Positions 8,273 to 17,199 of a stretch of DNA of 64,000 nt are shown one piece after another. Origin of the DNA: an uncultured Lachnospiraceae bacterium. Lineage in GTDB: Bacteria > Bacillota > Clostridia > Lachnospirales > Lachnospiraceae. The stretch covers positions 104,672 through 168,671 of the forward strand of contig CAJTUA010000009.1 of the NCBI GenBank assembly GCA_910579615.1. Direction: 5' to 3'. How positions within the stretch are numbered: position 1 is the stretch's first letter; each line of letters starts with the position of its first letter. Under the pieces are notes generated by a model. That model was not told the DNA's origin. It worked only from the letters and a program-made list of their open reading frames with translations, and did not search any database. The translations under genes and the position numbers were made by a program.

Positions 8273-9082
8273 ATGATAAAACTAATCGCATCCGATCTCG
8301 ACGGCACCCTGCTGCAAAACGGCAGCCAGGCACTGACGCCGCGCGCCGTCCCTCTGGTTTTGCGCCTCGCCCAAAAAGGCATTTTATTTGCAGCGGCAAG
8401 TGGGCGGCAATACCCGAACCTCGTGCGCCTTTTTGGCGCCGCGTCCGACCAAATGGCATTTATCTGTGAAAACGGCGCTTTTGTCGTGTACCGCGGCAAT
8501 GTCATTGCGAAAGCCTGCATGGAGCCTGCCCTTACATATCAGCTGATTGAGGACATTTTAGCACAGGATACCTGCGAGGTGCTCATTTCCGGCGAATCCA
8601 CCTCCTATGTGCTGCCAAAGACGGAGCAGTTCCTCTCCCACCTGCAAAACAGGGTAAAAAATAATGTCTGCGTCATCCGAAGCCTTGAGGAAATCCCGGA
8701 GGAAATCATCAAGGTTTCCGCTTACGAGCGAAGCGCCATAAAGCCATATGCGCCGCATTTCTTTGAGCAGTGGCAAAGCCGCTTCAAATGCACAATCAGC
8801 GACCTGCACTGGATTGATTTCGTGCGCTCGGATGTCAACAAAGGCGCCGCGCTTTCCTCGCTTCTTTCCGGGCTTTGCATACGTCCCGATGAGACTGCCG
8901 CCTTTGGCGACAATTACAACGACCTTGAGATGCTCTCCCTTGTGGGCTTTGGCTGCGTCATGGAAAATGCTGCCCCCGACATCCGGGAGCGCTTTGGTCA
9001 CCGCACGGCCTGCGTCGAGGACACGCTCGAAGCCTTCCTTGCACAGCTTGATGAAAATCCGGAAGCGGGGATTATGGAATAA
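8273..9082 (+). CDS. Cof-type HAD-superfamily phosphatase
   Basis: 269 residues of HAD subfamily IIB. Motif I is LIASDLDGTLL, with the nucleophilic and acid/base Asp pair. Motif IV is FGDNYNDLEML. The cap domain lies between residues about 85 and 190. Such enzymes dephosphorylate sugar phosphates, nucleotides or flavin-type substrates; the specific substrate cannot be read from sequence. It has its own strong promoter and a GAGG site about 11 nt before the ATG. Confidence 0.9.
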   Translation: MIKLIASDLDGTLLQNGSQALTPRAVPLVLRLAQKGILFAAASGRQYPNLVRLFGAASDQMAFICENGAFVVYRGNVIAKACMEPALTYQLIEDILAQDTCEVLISGESTSYVLPKTEQFLSHLQNRVKNNVCVIRSLEEIPEEIIKVSAYERSAIKPYAPHFFEQWQSRFKCTISDLHWIDFVRSDVNKGAALSSLLSGLCIRPDETAAFGDNYNDLEMLSLVGFGCVMENAAPDIRERFGHRTACVEDTLEAFLAQLDENPEAGIME

Positions 9083-9209
9083 AGCGCGCGTTGTCCGCCT
9101 GGGGGGCAGCATATCCGCAAAGCCATAATATCATGACAATGTAAACAGCATGTGCAAAATCCAAAAACAGCATATGCCAGATTCCAAACAGAAAGGCCAG
9201 AATTTTACC

Positions 9210-11549
9210 ATGAGCATTTACGATACCTTAAACCCCGAACAAAGGCGGGCCGTCGAGCACGGAACCGGTCCCCTGCTCATCCTTGCGGGCGCGGGCTCCG
9301 GAAAAACACGCGTCTTGACGCACCGCATCGCCTACTTAATTGAGGAGCAGAATGTCAGCCCTTTCCAGATTCTCGCACTCACCTTTACCAACAAGGCCGC
9401 ACGGGAAATGCGCGAGCGCGTCGATAAAATTGTCAGCTACGGTGCCCAAAATGTCTGGGTTTCCACGTTCCATTCCAGCTGCGTGCGGTTTTTGCGCCGC
9501 TTTATTGACCTTTTAGGGTACGAGCGGAATTTTACGATTTATGACACGGACGACCAGAAGGCATTGATGCGCGACGTATGCAAATATCTAAATATTGACA
9601 CAAAAACCATAAAGGAGCGCACGCTGATGGGCGTGATTTCCTCCGCAAAGGACAACCTGCTCTCGCCGCAAGATTATGCGCGCGAGGCGGGCGGCGATTA
9701 TGCGCAGCAGCAGTACGCCCGCGTCTACGAGGAATACCAAAAGCGCCTGAAGGCAAACAACGCCCTTGATTTCGACGACATTATTTTTCAGACCGTCGAG
9801 CTTTTTATGACCCAGCCGGAGGCGCTTTCCTACTACCGCCGCCGTTTCCGCTATATCATGGTCGATGAGTATCAGGACACAAACACTGCGCAGTTCCGCC
9901 TTGTCAGCCTTCTTGCACACTTTGAGAATGAGTACGGTGAGGTGGAACATAACCTGTGCGTTGTCGGGGATGACGACCAGTCCATCTACAAATTCCGCGG
10001 CGCGAACATCCGCAACATCCTTGATTTTGAGAAGGAATATCCGGACACTGCCGTAATTAAACTGGAACAAAATTACCGCTCGACCGACAATATACTTGCC
10101 GCTGCAAATGAAGTCATCCAGCACAATCTTGGCAGGAAAGACAAAAAGCTCTGGACGGCGAATGGCAAGGGCAGCCCCGTTGTGTTTGCGCAGTTTGAAA
10201 CGGACTATGAGGAAGCGGATGCGATTGTCTCTGACATTGCGCGCAAAATGCAGGAGGATGCCCTTTGCGCTTCCTACCGCGATTTCGCCATCCTCTACCG
10301 CACAAACGCCCAGTCCCGTGTTTTTGAGGAAAAGCTGATTTTGCGCGGCATCCCGTACAAAATTATTGGAAACATCAATTTCTACCAGCGCAGGGAAATC
10401 AAGGATATTCTCGCCTACCTCAAAACGATTGACAACGGAATGGATTCCATTGCGGTAAAGCGCATCATCAATGTACCAAAGCGCGGCATCGGGCTGACGA
10501 CCATCGAGCGTATGGATGCTTACGCGCAGGAGACAGGAATGAGCTTTTATAATGCTTTGCGCCACGCAGAAGAAGTACCGGGTGCTTCCCGCGCGGCAGC
10601 AAAACTCACCTCCTTTGTTGCCATGATTGAAAGTTTCAGGAGCCGCCTTTCCGACCCGAACTACAGCTTAAGCGACCTTGTGGACGAGCTTCTAAACGCA
10701 ACAGGGTACTTAAAAGAAATTGAGGAGACCGAGGATGAGCTTACCGCCGCTGACCGCACGGCAAACATTGACGAATTCATCAGCAAGCTTGCCGCTTACG
10801 AGGAAAACGCCGCCGAGGAGCCTACCCTCTCCGGTTTTCTTGAGGAGGTCGCGCTTGTTGCCGATGTGGACAACCTGACGGAGGATAGCAATTTCATTGT
10901 GCTGATGACCTTGCATTCCGCAAAAGGCCTTGAGTTCCCATACGTTTATCTGTGCGGCATGGAAGAAGGTGTGTTTCCCGGCTATATGTCCATCAACGCG
11001 GAAAATCCGGAGCTTGAAATTGAGGAGGAACGCCGGCTGTGCTATGTCGGTATCACGCGCGCCATGAAGGAGCTCTCCCTCTCCGCCGCCCATATACGCA
11101 TGGTGCGCGGCGAAGCACAGTTCAACCGCCCGTCGCGCTTCATCGATGAAATCCCCCGCTATCTCCTGAATTTCCAGGGCAGCGGTCAAAGTGCCTCCCT
11201 CCTGCCAAAAAGCTCTTACCATACAGGCACAGTCCGCAATGCAAAGCCTTCTTCCTACGGCAAGGGCGGGCGCTCCTACGCTCTTTCCGATACGGAATTT
11301 GACCGCCCGCGCCCGTCCGCCCAGGCTTCCTTCACAGCCCCGGCTCCCCGCCCGGTCCGGCAGTTTGACAGCGCCAACCTCGCACCACTTGATTACGGTA
11401 TCGGGGATGCCGTGCAGCATGTTAAATTTGGCACCGGGCTTGTAACAAACATTGTGAAGGGCGGAAGGGATTACGAAATTACGGTTGATTTCCAGTCCGC
11501 CGGAACGAAAAAAATGCTCGCGGGATTCGCAAAATTAAAAAAACTCTAA
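9210..11549 (+). CDS. pcrA: ATP-dependent DNA helicase PcrA/UvrD
   Basis: Superfamily 1A 3'-5' helicase acting in nucleotide excision repair, replication restart and removal of RNA polymerase. Motifs in order are GAGSGKT (Walker A), VDEYQDTN (Walker B), QNYRST, TLHSAKGLEF and ERRLCYVGITRA. The C-terminal tail GDAVQHVKFGTGLV is the Tudor-like module that contacts RNA polymerase in PcrA. The start at MSIYDTLNPEQ (9210) fits the family N-terminus. An ATG at 9150 is in frame but has no ribosome binding site. Length about 779 residues, slightly above typical. Confidence 0.96.
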   Translation: MSIYDTLNPEQRRAVEHGTGPLLILAGAGSGKTRVLTHRIAYLIEEQNVSPFQILALTFTNKAAREMRERVDKIVSYGAQNVWVSTFHSSCVRFLRRFIDLLGYERNFTIYDTDDQKALMRDVCKYLNIDTKTIKERTLMGVISSAKDNLLSPQDYAREAGGDYAQQQYARVYEEYQKRLKANNALDFDDIIFQTVELFMTQPEALSYYRRRFRYIMVDEYQDTNTAQFRLVSLLAHFENEYGEVEHNLCVVGDDDQSIYKFRGANIRNILDFEKEYPDTAVIKLEQNYRSTDNILAAANEVIQHNLGRKDKKLWTANGKGSPVVFAQFETDYEEADAIVSDIARKMQEDALCASYRDFAILYRTNAQSRVFEEKLILRGIPYKIIGNINFYQRREIKDILAYLKTIDNGMDSIAVKRIINVPKRGIGLTTIERMDAYAQETGMSFYNALRHAEEVPGASRAAAKLTSFVAMIESFRSRLSDPNYSLSDLVDELLNATGYLKEIEETEDELTAADRTANIDEFISKLAAYEENAAEEPTLSGFLEEVALVADVDNLTEDSNFIVLMTLHSAKGLEFPYVYLCGMEEGVFPGYMSINAENPELEIEEERRLCYVGITRAMKELSLSAAHIRMVRGEAQFNRPSRFIDEIPRYLLNFQGSGQSASLLPKSSYHTGTVRNAKPSSYGKGGRSYALSDTEFDRPRPSAQASFTAPAPRPVRQFDSANLAPLDYGIGDAVQHVKFGTGLVTNIVKGGRDYEITVDFQSAGTKKMLAGFAKLKKL

Positions 11550-11584
11550 ACTTTCAAAAAAACATGGTAAATTCATGGAAAGCA

Positions 11585-11593
11585 TGGTATAAT
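11585..11593 (+). promoter_or_regulatory. Extended -10 promoter element
   Basis: TGGTATAAT, an extended -10 (TG-n-TATAAT), about 95 bp before the start of the small acidic membrane protein gene. The -35 region is poor, as is usual for extended -10 promoters. Confidence 0.55.
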
Positions 11594-11688
11594 ATCGATA
11601 GAGGCAAAGCAGGCAAAACGAAAAACGCTCTTCATCCCCCGCTTTGTCCAAACATATGCATTTACAAAGAGAGAAAGGATGTGTTTTT

Positions 11689-12006
11689 ATGTGCAATAAC
11701 TCGAACAAACTCGAATCTTTACTTGCAAACTCCAAGCTCAGCGATATGCTTGCGGAATCAAAGCTTGGCGAGCTGATTAAGAAGAAAGAGGATCCGATGG
11801 AAGAAAAGAAGCATACGCTTATTTTCGTTCTTGCGATCATCGGCGCAGTTGCTGCGATTGCTGCCATCGCTTACGCAGTGTACCGCTATGTGACACCGGA
11901 CTACATGGATGAGTTCGATGATGATTTTGACGATGATTTGGATGACGATTTGGATTTTGACGCGACCGAGGATGCCCCGGCAGAAGAGGAAAAGACTGAG
12001 GAGTAA
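11689..12006 (+). CDS. Small membrane protein with a highly acidic cytoplasmic tail
   Basis: 105 residues: a Ser/Lys/Leu-rich amphipathic N-terminus (NSNKLESLLANSKLSDML), one membrane segment (residues about 45-67, HTLIFVLAIIGAVAAIAAIA), and a tail in which about half the residues are Asp or Glu (DEFDDDFDDDLDDDLDFD). The start is set by GAAAGGA 9 nt upstream. It has its own extended -10 promoter and is followed by two hairpins. I know similar small acidic single-pass proteins only as conserved hypotheticals of Lachnospiraceae; function unknown. Confidence 0.7.
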   Translation: MCNNSNKLESLLANSKLSDMLAESKLGELIKKKEDPMEEKKHTLIFVLAIIGAVAAIAAIAYAVYRYVTPDYMDEFDDDFDDDLDDDLDFDATEDAPAEEEKTEE

Positions 12007-12032
12007 AATAAAATACGCACAACCGCGGTTTC

Positions 12033-12070
12033 ATTATGCACAGGCACATGATTTGTGTCCTGTGCATAAT
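12033..12070 (+). terminator. Perfect hairpin after the acidic membrane protein gene
   Basis: ATTATGCACAGG pairs with CCTGTGCATAAT around a 14 nt loop, with an ACA/TGT extension possible. It begins 26 nt after the stop and is followed by only a short T-rich stretch, so it may be a weak terminator or a 3'-end stabiliser. Confidence 0.5.
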
Positions 12071-12086
12071 TCTTTGTGTCACAGCA

Positions 12087-12132
12087 AAAGAACAAGGGGC
12101 GGAACTTTCGTTCCACCCCTTGTTCTTTTTTC
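12087..12132. terminator. Bidirectional intrinsic terminator
   Basis: AAGAACAAGGGG-x-GGAA and its complement TTCC-x-CCCCTTGTTCTT form a stem of about 17 bp with a short loop. It is flanked by A-run and T-run. It lies between the convergent acidic membrane protein and SASP genes and can serve both. Confidence 0.88.
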
Positions 12133-12141
12133 CGCCGGCAA

Positions 12142-12354
12142 TTACTTGCCAAGCATTGCCTCTTCTTGTCTCTTAATCATCTGGCGGACCATCTCTCCAC
12201 CAACAGAACCATTCTGAGCACTTGTTAAGTCGCCGTTGTAGCCTTCCTTAAGCGGCACACCAAGCTCGGTTGCAACCTCCATCTTAAAACGGTCCATTGC
12301 TTCTCTTGCCTGCGGCACTTCCATTCTACCAGATCCAGACTTGTTCCCTGACAT
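12142..12354 (-). CDS. Small acid-soluble spore protein, alpha/beta type
   Basis: 70 residues with the family signatures: FKMEVATELGV near the germination-protease cleavage region, and GDLTSAQNGSVGGEMVRQMI at the C-terminal DNA-binding helix. These proteins coat and protect DNA in the forespore and are degraded at germination. GGAGGTG lies 7 nt before the ATG. A TATCATG at 12376-12382, read on the minus strand as CATGATA, fits the -10 of forespore sigma-G promoters; the -35 is not convincing. This gene is good evidence for a spore former. Confidence 0.96.
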   Translation of the reverse strand: MSGNKSGSGRMEVPQAREAMDRFKMEVATELGVPLKEGYNGDLTSAQNGSVGGEMVRQMIKRQEEAMLGK

Positions 12355-12682
12355 AATGATTCACCTCCATAATTGTATCATGTGTTTTTTTCGGCACCAT
12401 TGCCTGTTTCTCGTTTTGCATTCTGATGCATTTTTCTGCATGTACTGCAAACGATTTTTTAAGCGATTTCCGTTTTTATCGGTTCGCCGTGTTCCGACAG
12501 GGAGCGTTATGTATCTTCCATTCGTTTCTCGTGTTTCCCTGTCGGATACATTCCGTTCTCTATCGTGATGATATTATGTGCAGGTTGAAAAAAATTATTT
12601 CTGGTGAAGCATCAATTTTCACAAGTAAATTCTGGTAACTATTTTAATATTCCACATCGAAAACATCCGCTGTATCTTCCTT
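12355..12682. other. AT-rich intergenic region with a long-armed inverted repeat
   Basis: 328 bp without a convincing gene. It holds the SASP 5' region and an 11 bp perfect inverted repeat, TCCGACAGGGA (12493-12503) and TCCCTGTCGGA (12536-12546), with a 32 nt spacer and no T-run. I see no further promoter or small open reading frame with a ribosome binding site. Confidence 0.5.
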
Positions 12683-13750
12683 TTAAATATGGAAAATCCG
12701 CTGCAAGGCCTTATCCGTTTGTATCACTTCTTTTGCCTTTTCGCGGTATTCTTCCTCATGCAGATAGGTATGCCGGAATGGCTTGATGGACGGTGCCATG
12801 TCAATTGCCTTTATATAATCCTTTACATCAAGGTTTAATGTCTCCACATAATCAAAAAATCCTGTATCCGACAACACGGTATGGACGCGCTTGTAACGAT
12901 GGTCCTGCACAATGCTCATCAGATAGGTCGCAATCCCGACCTGTACACCGTGAAGCTGCGGATTTTCAAGCATCTTGTCAAGCGCATGGGAAATCAGGTG
13001 CTCGCTGCCGCTCGTCGGCGCGCTGCTGCCCGCAATCTCATTGGCGATGCCGCTCATGGCGAGCGAATCCATCAGCTCCTTTAAAAAGAGATTTTCCTTG
13101 ATATCAGAAAATGGCGTGCGTACAAAACTGTTGACCGCCTTCTTTGCAATCATCATCGCAAAATCATCCACCTTCGAAAAACCATGCGCCTCCTCGAACA
13201 GCCAGTCGTAAAGCGCGGTAATCTTGGAAATCATATCCCCGATTCCCGAGTAAAGGAAACGGTCCGGGGCGCTTTTTATCACCTCCGAATCCACCACAAT
13301 TCCGTAGGCAATCCGCGCGGGAACGGAACAGCGCCTTCCATTTACAAGCAAAGAGGCGCTGGCACTGGAAAACCCATCGCTGGAAGATGAGGTCGGTACG
13401 CTGATAAACGGGAGCTTTTGCAGAAGGCCCATGTATTTTGCCGCATCGATTACCTTGCCGCCGCCAAGACCGACCACCGCCTGTGTCTTGTTCGGCAGGC
13501 CAAACGCCAAATCCGTGATATCCTCAAGCCGCACCGTGTCAATCTCCCGGTACTCAAGCACCTCGATTCCCTCACTGCGCAGGGATTCCATCACGGTGCT
13601 GCCAAACATGTCAATCAATCCGTTCCCAAAATAAATAACTACCTTTTCCAACCCGTGCGCCCGCAGATAAGTGCCGATTTTGGCAAGCGCGCCGCCCTCC
13701 ACTTTCAAAAATGCCGGAATTGCAATGTAATTGCGCTGTTTGTCTCCCAT
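12683..13750 (-). CDS. sn-Glycerol-1-phosphate dehydrogenase family protein (AraM/EgsA-like)
   Basis: 355 residues of the iron-type alcohol dehydrogenase / glycerol dehydrogenase superfamily. GLGGGKVIDAAKY is the NAD(P)-binding loop; PTSSSSDGFSS and TSGSEHLISHALD carry the conserved metal-ligand histidines. In the family, EgsA/AraM reduces dihydroxyacetone phosphate to sn-glycerol-1-phosphate, the archaeal-handed lipid backbone that some Firmicutes also make. AAAGGAGG lies 10 nt upstream of the ATG, and a near-consensus promoter lies 58-86 bp upstream. Exact substrate is inference; another polyol dehydrogenase is possible. Confidence 0.82.
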   Translation of the reverse strand: MGDKQRNYIAIPAFLKVEGGALAKIGTYLRAHGLEKVVIYFGNGLIDMFGSTVMESLRSEGIEVLEYREIDTVRLEDITDLAFGLPNKTQAVVGLGGGKVIDAAKYMGLLQKLPFISVPTSSSSDGFSSASASLLVNGRRCSVPARIAYGIVVDSEVIKSAPDRFLYSGIGDMISKITALYDWLFEEAHGFSKVDDFAMMIAKKAVNSFVRTPFSDIKENLFLKELMDSLAMSGIANEIAGSSAPTSGSEHLISHALDKMLENPQLHGVQVGIATYLMSIVQDHRYKRVHTVLSDTGFFDYVETLNLDVKDYIKAIDMAPSIKPFRHTYLHEEEYREKAKEVIQTDKALQRIFHI

Positions 13751-13807
13751 ACAATGTACGCCTCCTTTATTGAATTTTCGTATTTATACCTTCATTTCCT
13801 GTTTCTT

Positions 13808-13836
13808 AGTATACACGCCCCGCCCCAAAATTTCAA
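13808..13836 (-). promoter_or_regulatory. Promoter of the glycerol-1-phosphate dehydrogenase gene
   Basis: On the minus strand: TTGAAA (13831-13836), 17 bp spacer, TATACT (13808-13813). One of a back-to-back promoter pair in the 288 bp divergent region. Confidence 0.75.
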
Positions 13837-13922
13837 TTTGTTTTTTGTCCCATGAAAGGCACCAAAGCGCCGCCCTAAAAAAAATAATGGCAAAAAACAA
13901 AAAATTGTAAGAAATTCTTCCG

Positions 13923-13951
13923 TTGCACGAATTTTCCGGTTATGCTATACT
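13923..13951 (+). promoter_or_regulatory. Promoter of the PQQ-repeat lipoprotein gene
   Basis: TTGCAC (13923-13928), 17 bp spacer, TATACT (13946-13951), with the extended TG one base before the -10. It gives a leader of about 80 nt. Confidence 0.75.
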
Positions 13952-14038
13952 TGTCCGTGGCAACAATCACAATTGCATTTCTCTGTCAGTCATTGGGGAT
14001 GGGATGGAACATGCAAAACTTATCACAGGAGGCTTATT

Positions 14039-15766
14039 TTGTACAATATCAAAACAAACAAAAAGAAACATGCCCTGTTCATGGCGGGGCTTTTAACCTT
14101 CTCCCTTCTTGCGGGCTGCGGTGGGAAAGGTACCCTTTCCAAACCCGTTGCCGGGGATGATGCTGCCCCGGTATTCAACCAAATGCTCTTAAACGACTAC
14201 CAAAAGCTCCTTGAAACCGGGGTTCCGACAAGTGTTTCAGCGACCGATTCGCGGGTGTTCGGGTTCCGCACCGCCCTTATGGTCAACGACATGGTGCAGG
14301 AGGGCGGTTTTTCCAGGACCGAGCCAATCACTTTTGAAAATGGCTCCGCCTATACTTCCCTTGAAGGCGTCGTCACCTTCCGCGGCAACAATTACCGCTC
14401 CAGTGCCGTCTACGGCATTGCCAACATCCTGGAAAAGAAATTTGATTCCAAAAAATCCTGGTCCATCAAGACCGGAAAATTGAAAAAGACGGTCAAAAAG
14501 GGCTACTGGACCGGAAGCTGCTGGACCGGACAGCCGCTCATTGTGCGCTGGGACGAAGCGACCAAACAGGCGATGAATATTTACACAAAGAAAAAAAGCA
14601 AGGCTGACCTGACCGAAGTAATTTATGCAACTGCGGACGGGCGCATTTACTTCCTTGACTTAGAGGACGGCACGAATACCCGTGATACCATCTCACTCGG
14701 CTTTCCAATCAAGGGAACAGGCAGCATTTATCCGAACGGCATCCCGCTTTACTTTGTCGGTGCAGGCGATTCGATGGGAAATGACTGTGCGCGCACCTTC
14801 GTCATCAACCTTTTGACCGGGCAGGTCATATACGAATATGGCTATGATGATGTATTTTCCGAGCGCACAGACAACGACAATTTCACGGCGTTCGACTCCT
14901 CGCCGCTCATTGATGTGGAGACGGATACACTCATCCAGCCGGGCGAGAACGGCATTTTGTATATCACGCACCTGAATACAAAATATGACGGCAAAACCGT
15001 CACCATCAATCCGGACGAAGTAATCAAATGGCGCTACACAACCGACCGCTCCCGCGTGGAGGAAGACACCTACTGGCTTGGTATGGAATCCTCCGCAGTC
15101 GCCTACAAGGGCTATCTGTACGTGGCGGACAACTGCGGGGATTTAATCTGCCTTGACCTGAACACGATGGAGGTGGTCTGGGTCGCAAACACCTTAGACG
15201 ACACGAACTGTTCCCCGGTGCTTGAGGAAGACCCGGAAACCGGAACTGCGTATATTTATCTTTCGACCTCCCTGCACTGGACACAGGACGACACTGCCCG
15301 CGGTGATATCCCGATTTACAAATTCAACGCCGCGACCGGGGAAATCATCTGGCAGCGCACTTATCCGTGCCACACGGTCTCCGGCGTTTCCGGCGGGGTC
15401 CAGTCCACAGCGCTTTTAGGGGAAAATAACCTTTCCGGTCTTGTGTATTTTACCATTGCCCGCACGGGCGGCGAGAAAAAAGGCAAGATTGTTGCCTTAA
15501 ATAAGCGCACGGGCGGCGAAGTCTGGAGCTGTGAAATGTCAGATTATACCTGGTCAAGCCCGATTGCCCTCTACGACAAAGACGGCAACGGCTACGTGAT
15601 TGTCTGCGATTCCACAGGCAATATGTATATGGTGGATGGCCTGACGGGCGAGCTATATGACACGACAAACCTCGGCGGAAACATCGAGGCTTCCCCGGCG
15701 GCATTTGAAAATACGATTGTTGTCGGCACGCGTGGAAAAAAGATTTATGGGATTGTTGTAAAATAG
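14039..15766 (+). CDS. Secreted PQQ-like beta-propeller lipoprotein, TTG start
   Basis: 575 residues from a TTG start. The start is decided by a perfect AGGAGG (14027-14032) 6 nt upstream and by the resulting type II signal peptide with lipobox LLAGC near residue 25. The mature protein has repeated beta-blade units typical of PQQ-like or quinoprotein propellers (AYKGYLYVADNCGDLICLDL, GKIVALNKRTGGEVW, GYVIVCDSTGNMYMVDGLTG). It would be a lipid-anchored protein on the outer face of the membrane, perhaps an assembly or binding scaffold. The ligand is unknown. Its own promoter and terminator make it monocistronic. Confidence 0.85.
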   Translation: MYNIKTNKKKHALFMAGLLTFSLLAGCGGKGTLSKPVAGDDAAPVFNQMLLNDYQKLLETGVPTSVSATDSRVFGFRTALMVNDMVQEGGFSRTEPITFENGSAYTSLEGVVTFRGNNYRSSAVYGIANILEKKFDSKKSWSIKTGKLKKTVKKGYWTGSCWTGQPLIVRWDEATKQAMNIYTKKKSKADLTEVIYATADGRIYFLDLEDGTNTRDTISLGFPIKGTGSIYPNGIPLYFVGAGDSMGNDCARTFVINLLTGQVIYEYGYDDVFSERTDNDNFTAFDSSPLIDVETDTLIQPGENGILYITHLNTKYDGKTVTINPDEVIKWRYTTDRSRVEEDTYWLGMESSAVAYKGYLYVADNCGDLICLDLNTMEVVWVANTLDDTNCSPVLEEDPETGTAYIYLSTSLHWTQDDTARGDIPIYKFNAATGEIIWQRTYPCHTVSGVSGGVQSTALLGENNLSGLVYFTIARTGGEKKGKIVALNKRTGGEVWSCEMSDYTWSSPIALYDKDGNGYVIVCDSTGNMYMVDGLTGELYDTTNLGGNIEASPAAFENTIVVGTRGKKIYGIVVK

Positions 15767-15783
15767 GGAGTATGCATCAATAA

Positions 15784-15830
15784 AAATGCCATCCGCACAC
15801 TGCAAAACCAGTGTGTGGATGGCATTTTTT
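15784..15830. terminator. Strong bidirectional terminator
   Basis: AAAATGCCATCC-x-CACACTG pairs with CAGTGTG-x-GGATGGCATTTT around a 6 nt loop, with A-run and T-run on either side. It lies between the convergent propeller lipoprotein and SH3 membrane protein genes. Confidence 0.93.
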
Positions 15831-15853
15831 ATATACATTACCCGTTATAGGTT

Positions 15854-16984
15854 TTAATCGTAGAAATCTTCCCTGTTCTGCCGGTCGCTCGCCCTGCGGT
15901 GATAGCGCATTGTCTCTTCACTGCAGCGCTTCATCAGCTTCTTCGCCGCGAGAGCGTCCTTATTCATAAAGCGCACATCGCTGCCAAAACGGACTTCAAT
16001 CAGGCGCACATCCGAATTGTCGTAGACCTCGCCCTTGCCAAAGTACTTGTGGATAACAAGGTCATGCTCCTGGAGTTCCTCAATCTCTGCCCGCAGCGCC
16101 TTGCGCTCCTCGCTTTCCCTCGCCGCGTTCGCCTTGATTTCCTCCGCATTGCCCTGGTCAAGATAGGCATAATCCCTTCCCTCCCCCGCAAACTCCTCGT
16201 TCGCCGGCTTTTTGACATAGACATCCTGGTATACCTGTTCTGCCTGGGTCTCGCGGTAATTCACCTTGGATTTTACCTCTGTCTTTCTTCTGCCGCGGTT
16301 ATCGCCGCCATCCTCCCCGCCATCCTGAATCTTCATCTTTTTGAGCTGGGCCATCTTGCGGCTTGCTGCCTTCCCTGCCTCCTGCGCCTTCTTCGACTTC
16401 AGGAAAATCAATGCCGCGCCCGCGAGCACTACAACAACCAGTGCCACAATAATACCGCCGTTCACCGTTTTTTCGGATCCTTTTTCCGGCTCCTGCGTCG
16501 GTTCCGGGGTCGGTGTCGCCCTCGGGGTCGGTGTCGCCTCCGGGGTTGGTGTCGCCTCCGGGGTCGGTGTCGCCTCCGGGGTCGGCGTCGGCGTTATCAA
16601 TATCTGCTTTGAGGTCTTTTCCACATAGCTGCTCGTACAAAACCCGGTAACCTCATCCCCGTCAATCACAAATATAATATGATACCAAACCTTATCGCCA
16701 ACCATGTCCTCGCCGATAATCGTCACACGGTCGCCCGCCTTTAACTGGACACGCTCACCGCCGTACGTCACCTGCTCATTGTCCTGGCCTGCCGCCACGC
16801 GGACATTTACTTTGCCCTCCGCGACTCCTTCATAATAAACATCCGTATAGTCCACGACCTCGGCATACACCGGCTGTACCATCGCCGCGCCTGCCGCGTG
16901 GAATGTCAGAGCCGCAAAGCCGAAACAGAGTCCCGCCCGCAGCACATGATAAAATCCAAATTTTTTATTTTTATGATTGCACAT
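15854..16984 (-). CDS. SH3-domain membrane protein with a cytoplasmic PcrA-tail-like module
   Basis: 376 residues from the ATG at 16984, which has GGGGGA about 4 nt upstream. Order of parts: signal peptide (1-41), bacterial SH3 domain (about 48-122, KVNVRVAAG... and GFCTSSYVEK), a Thr-Pro-Glu repeat linker (131-165), one membrane segment (177-195), a basic coiled stretch, and a C-terminal module at 307-350 (DLVIHKYFGKGEVY ... IEVRFG). That module has the spacing of the Tudor-like tail of PcrA or KOW/CarD-type folds. The SH3 domain faces the wall and the module faces the cytoplasm, suggesting a link between wall state and an internal partner. That role is inference. Confidence 0.75.
   Translation of the reverse strand: MCNHKNKKFGFYHVLRAGLCFGFAALTFHAAGAAMVQPVYAEVVDYTDVYYEGVAEGKVNVRVAAGQDNEQVTYGGERVQLKAGDRVTIIGEDMVGDKVWYHIIFVIDGDEVTGFCTSSYVEKTSKQILITPTPTPEATPTPEATPTPEATPTPRATPTPEPTQEPEKGSEKTVNGGIIVALVVVVLAGAALIFLKSKKAQEAGKAASRKMAQLKKMKIQDGGEDGGDNRGRRKTEVKSKVNYRETQAEQVYQDVYVKKPANEEFAGEGRDYAYLDQGNAEEIKANAARESEERKALRAEIEELQEHDLVIHKYFGKGEVYDNSDVRLIEVRFGSDVRFMNKDALAAKKLMKRCSEETMRYHRRASDRQNREDFYD
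16506..16590 (-). repeat. 18 bp tandem repeat coding for Pro-Thr-rich linker
   Basis: About five near-identical 18 bp units on the plus strand (GGGGTCGGTGTCGCCTCC and variants), encoding the repeating PEATPT linker of the SH3 membrane protein. Copy number is likely to vary between strains. Confidence 0.85.
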
Positions 16985-17199
16985 GTCTTCCCCCGTTCTG
17001 AAACGTTCCTTCGGTGAACCTGCTGTTCTTTGCGCATCCTGCAATAATAAGGCAAAAACTGAGTCTTATGTCCGCCGCACAGGGCATACATGTGCCCTGC
17101 AAAAAGACGCGCACAAAAACAGTCTGGCAGCCTGCGACGTTCCTCACAAACTACCCTACCTTATATTCTACCAGTATCCGCGCAATCTGTCAAAGGATT

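Noticed and set aside
9588..10565. A 325-codon open frame on the minus strand inside pcrA
   Set aside because: It is antisense to the helicase motifs, has no ribosome binding site and no domain.
16506..16590. Regular short repeats that could suggest a CRISPR array
   Set aside because: Period 18 bp without spacers and within a coding linker; no cas genes are present. I saw no CRISPR array in the window.
15899..16612. A plus-strand frame with Arg/Gly repeats opposite the SH3 protein gene
   Set aside because: It is the antisense image of the Pro-Thr repeat linker; the true gene is on the minus strand with a signal peptide and membrane segment.
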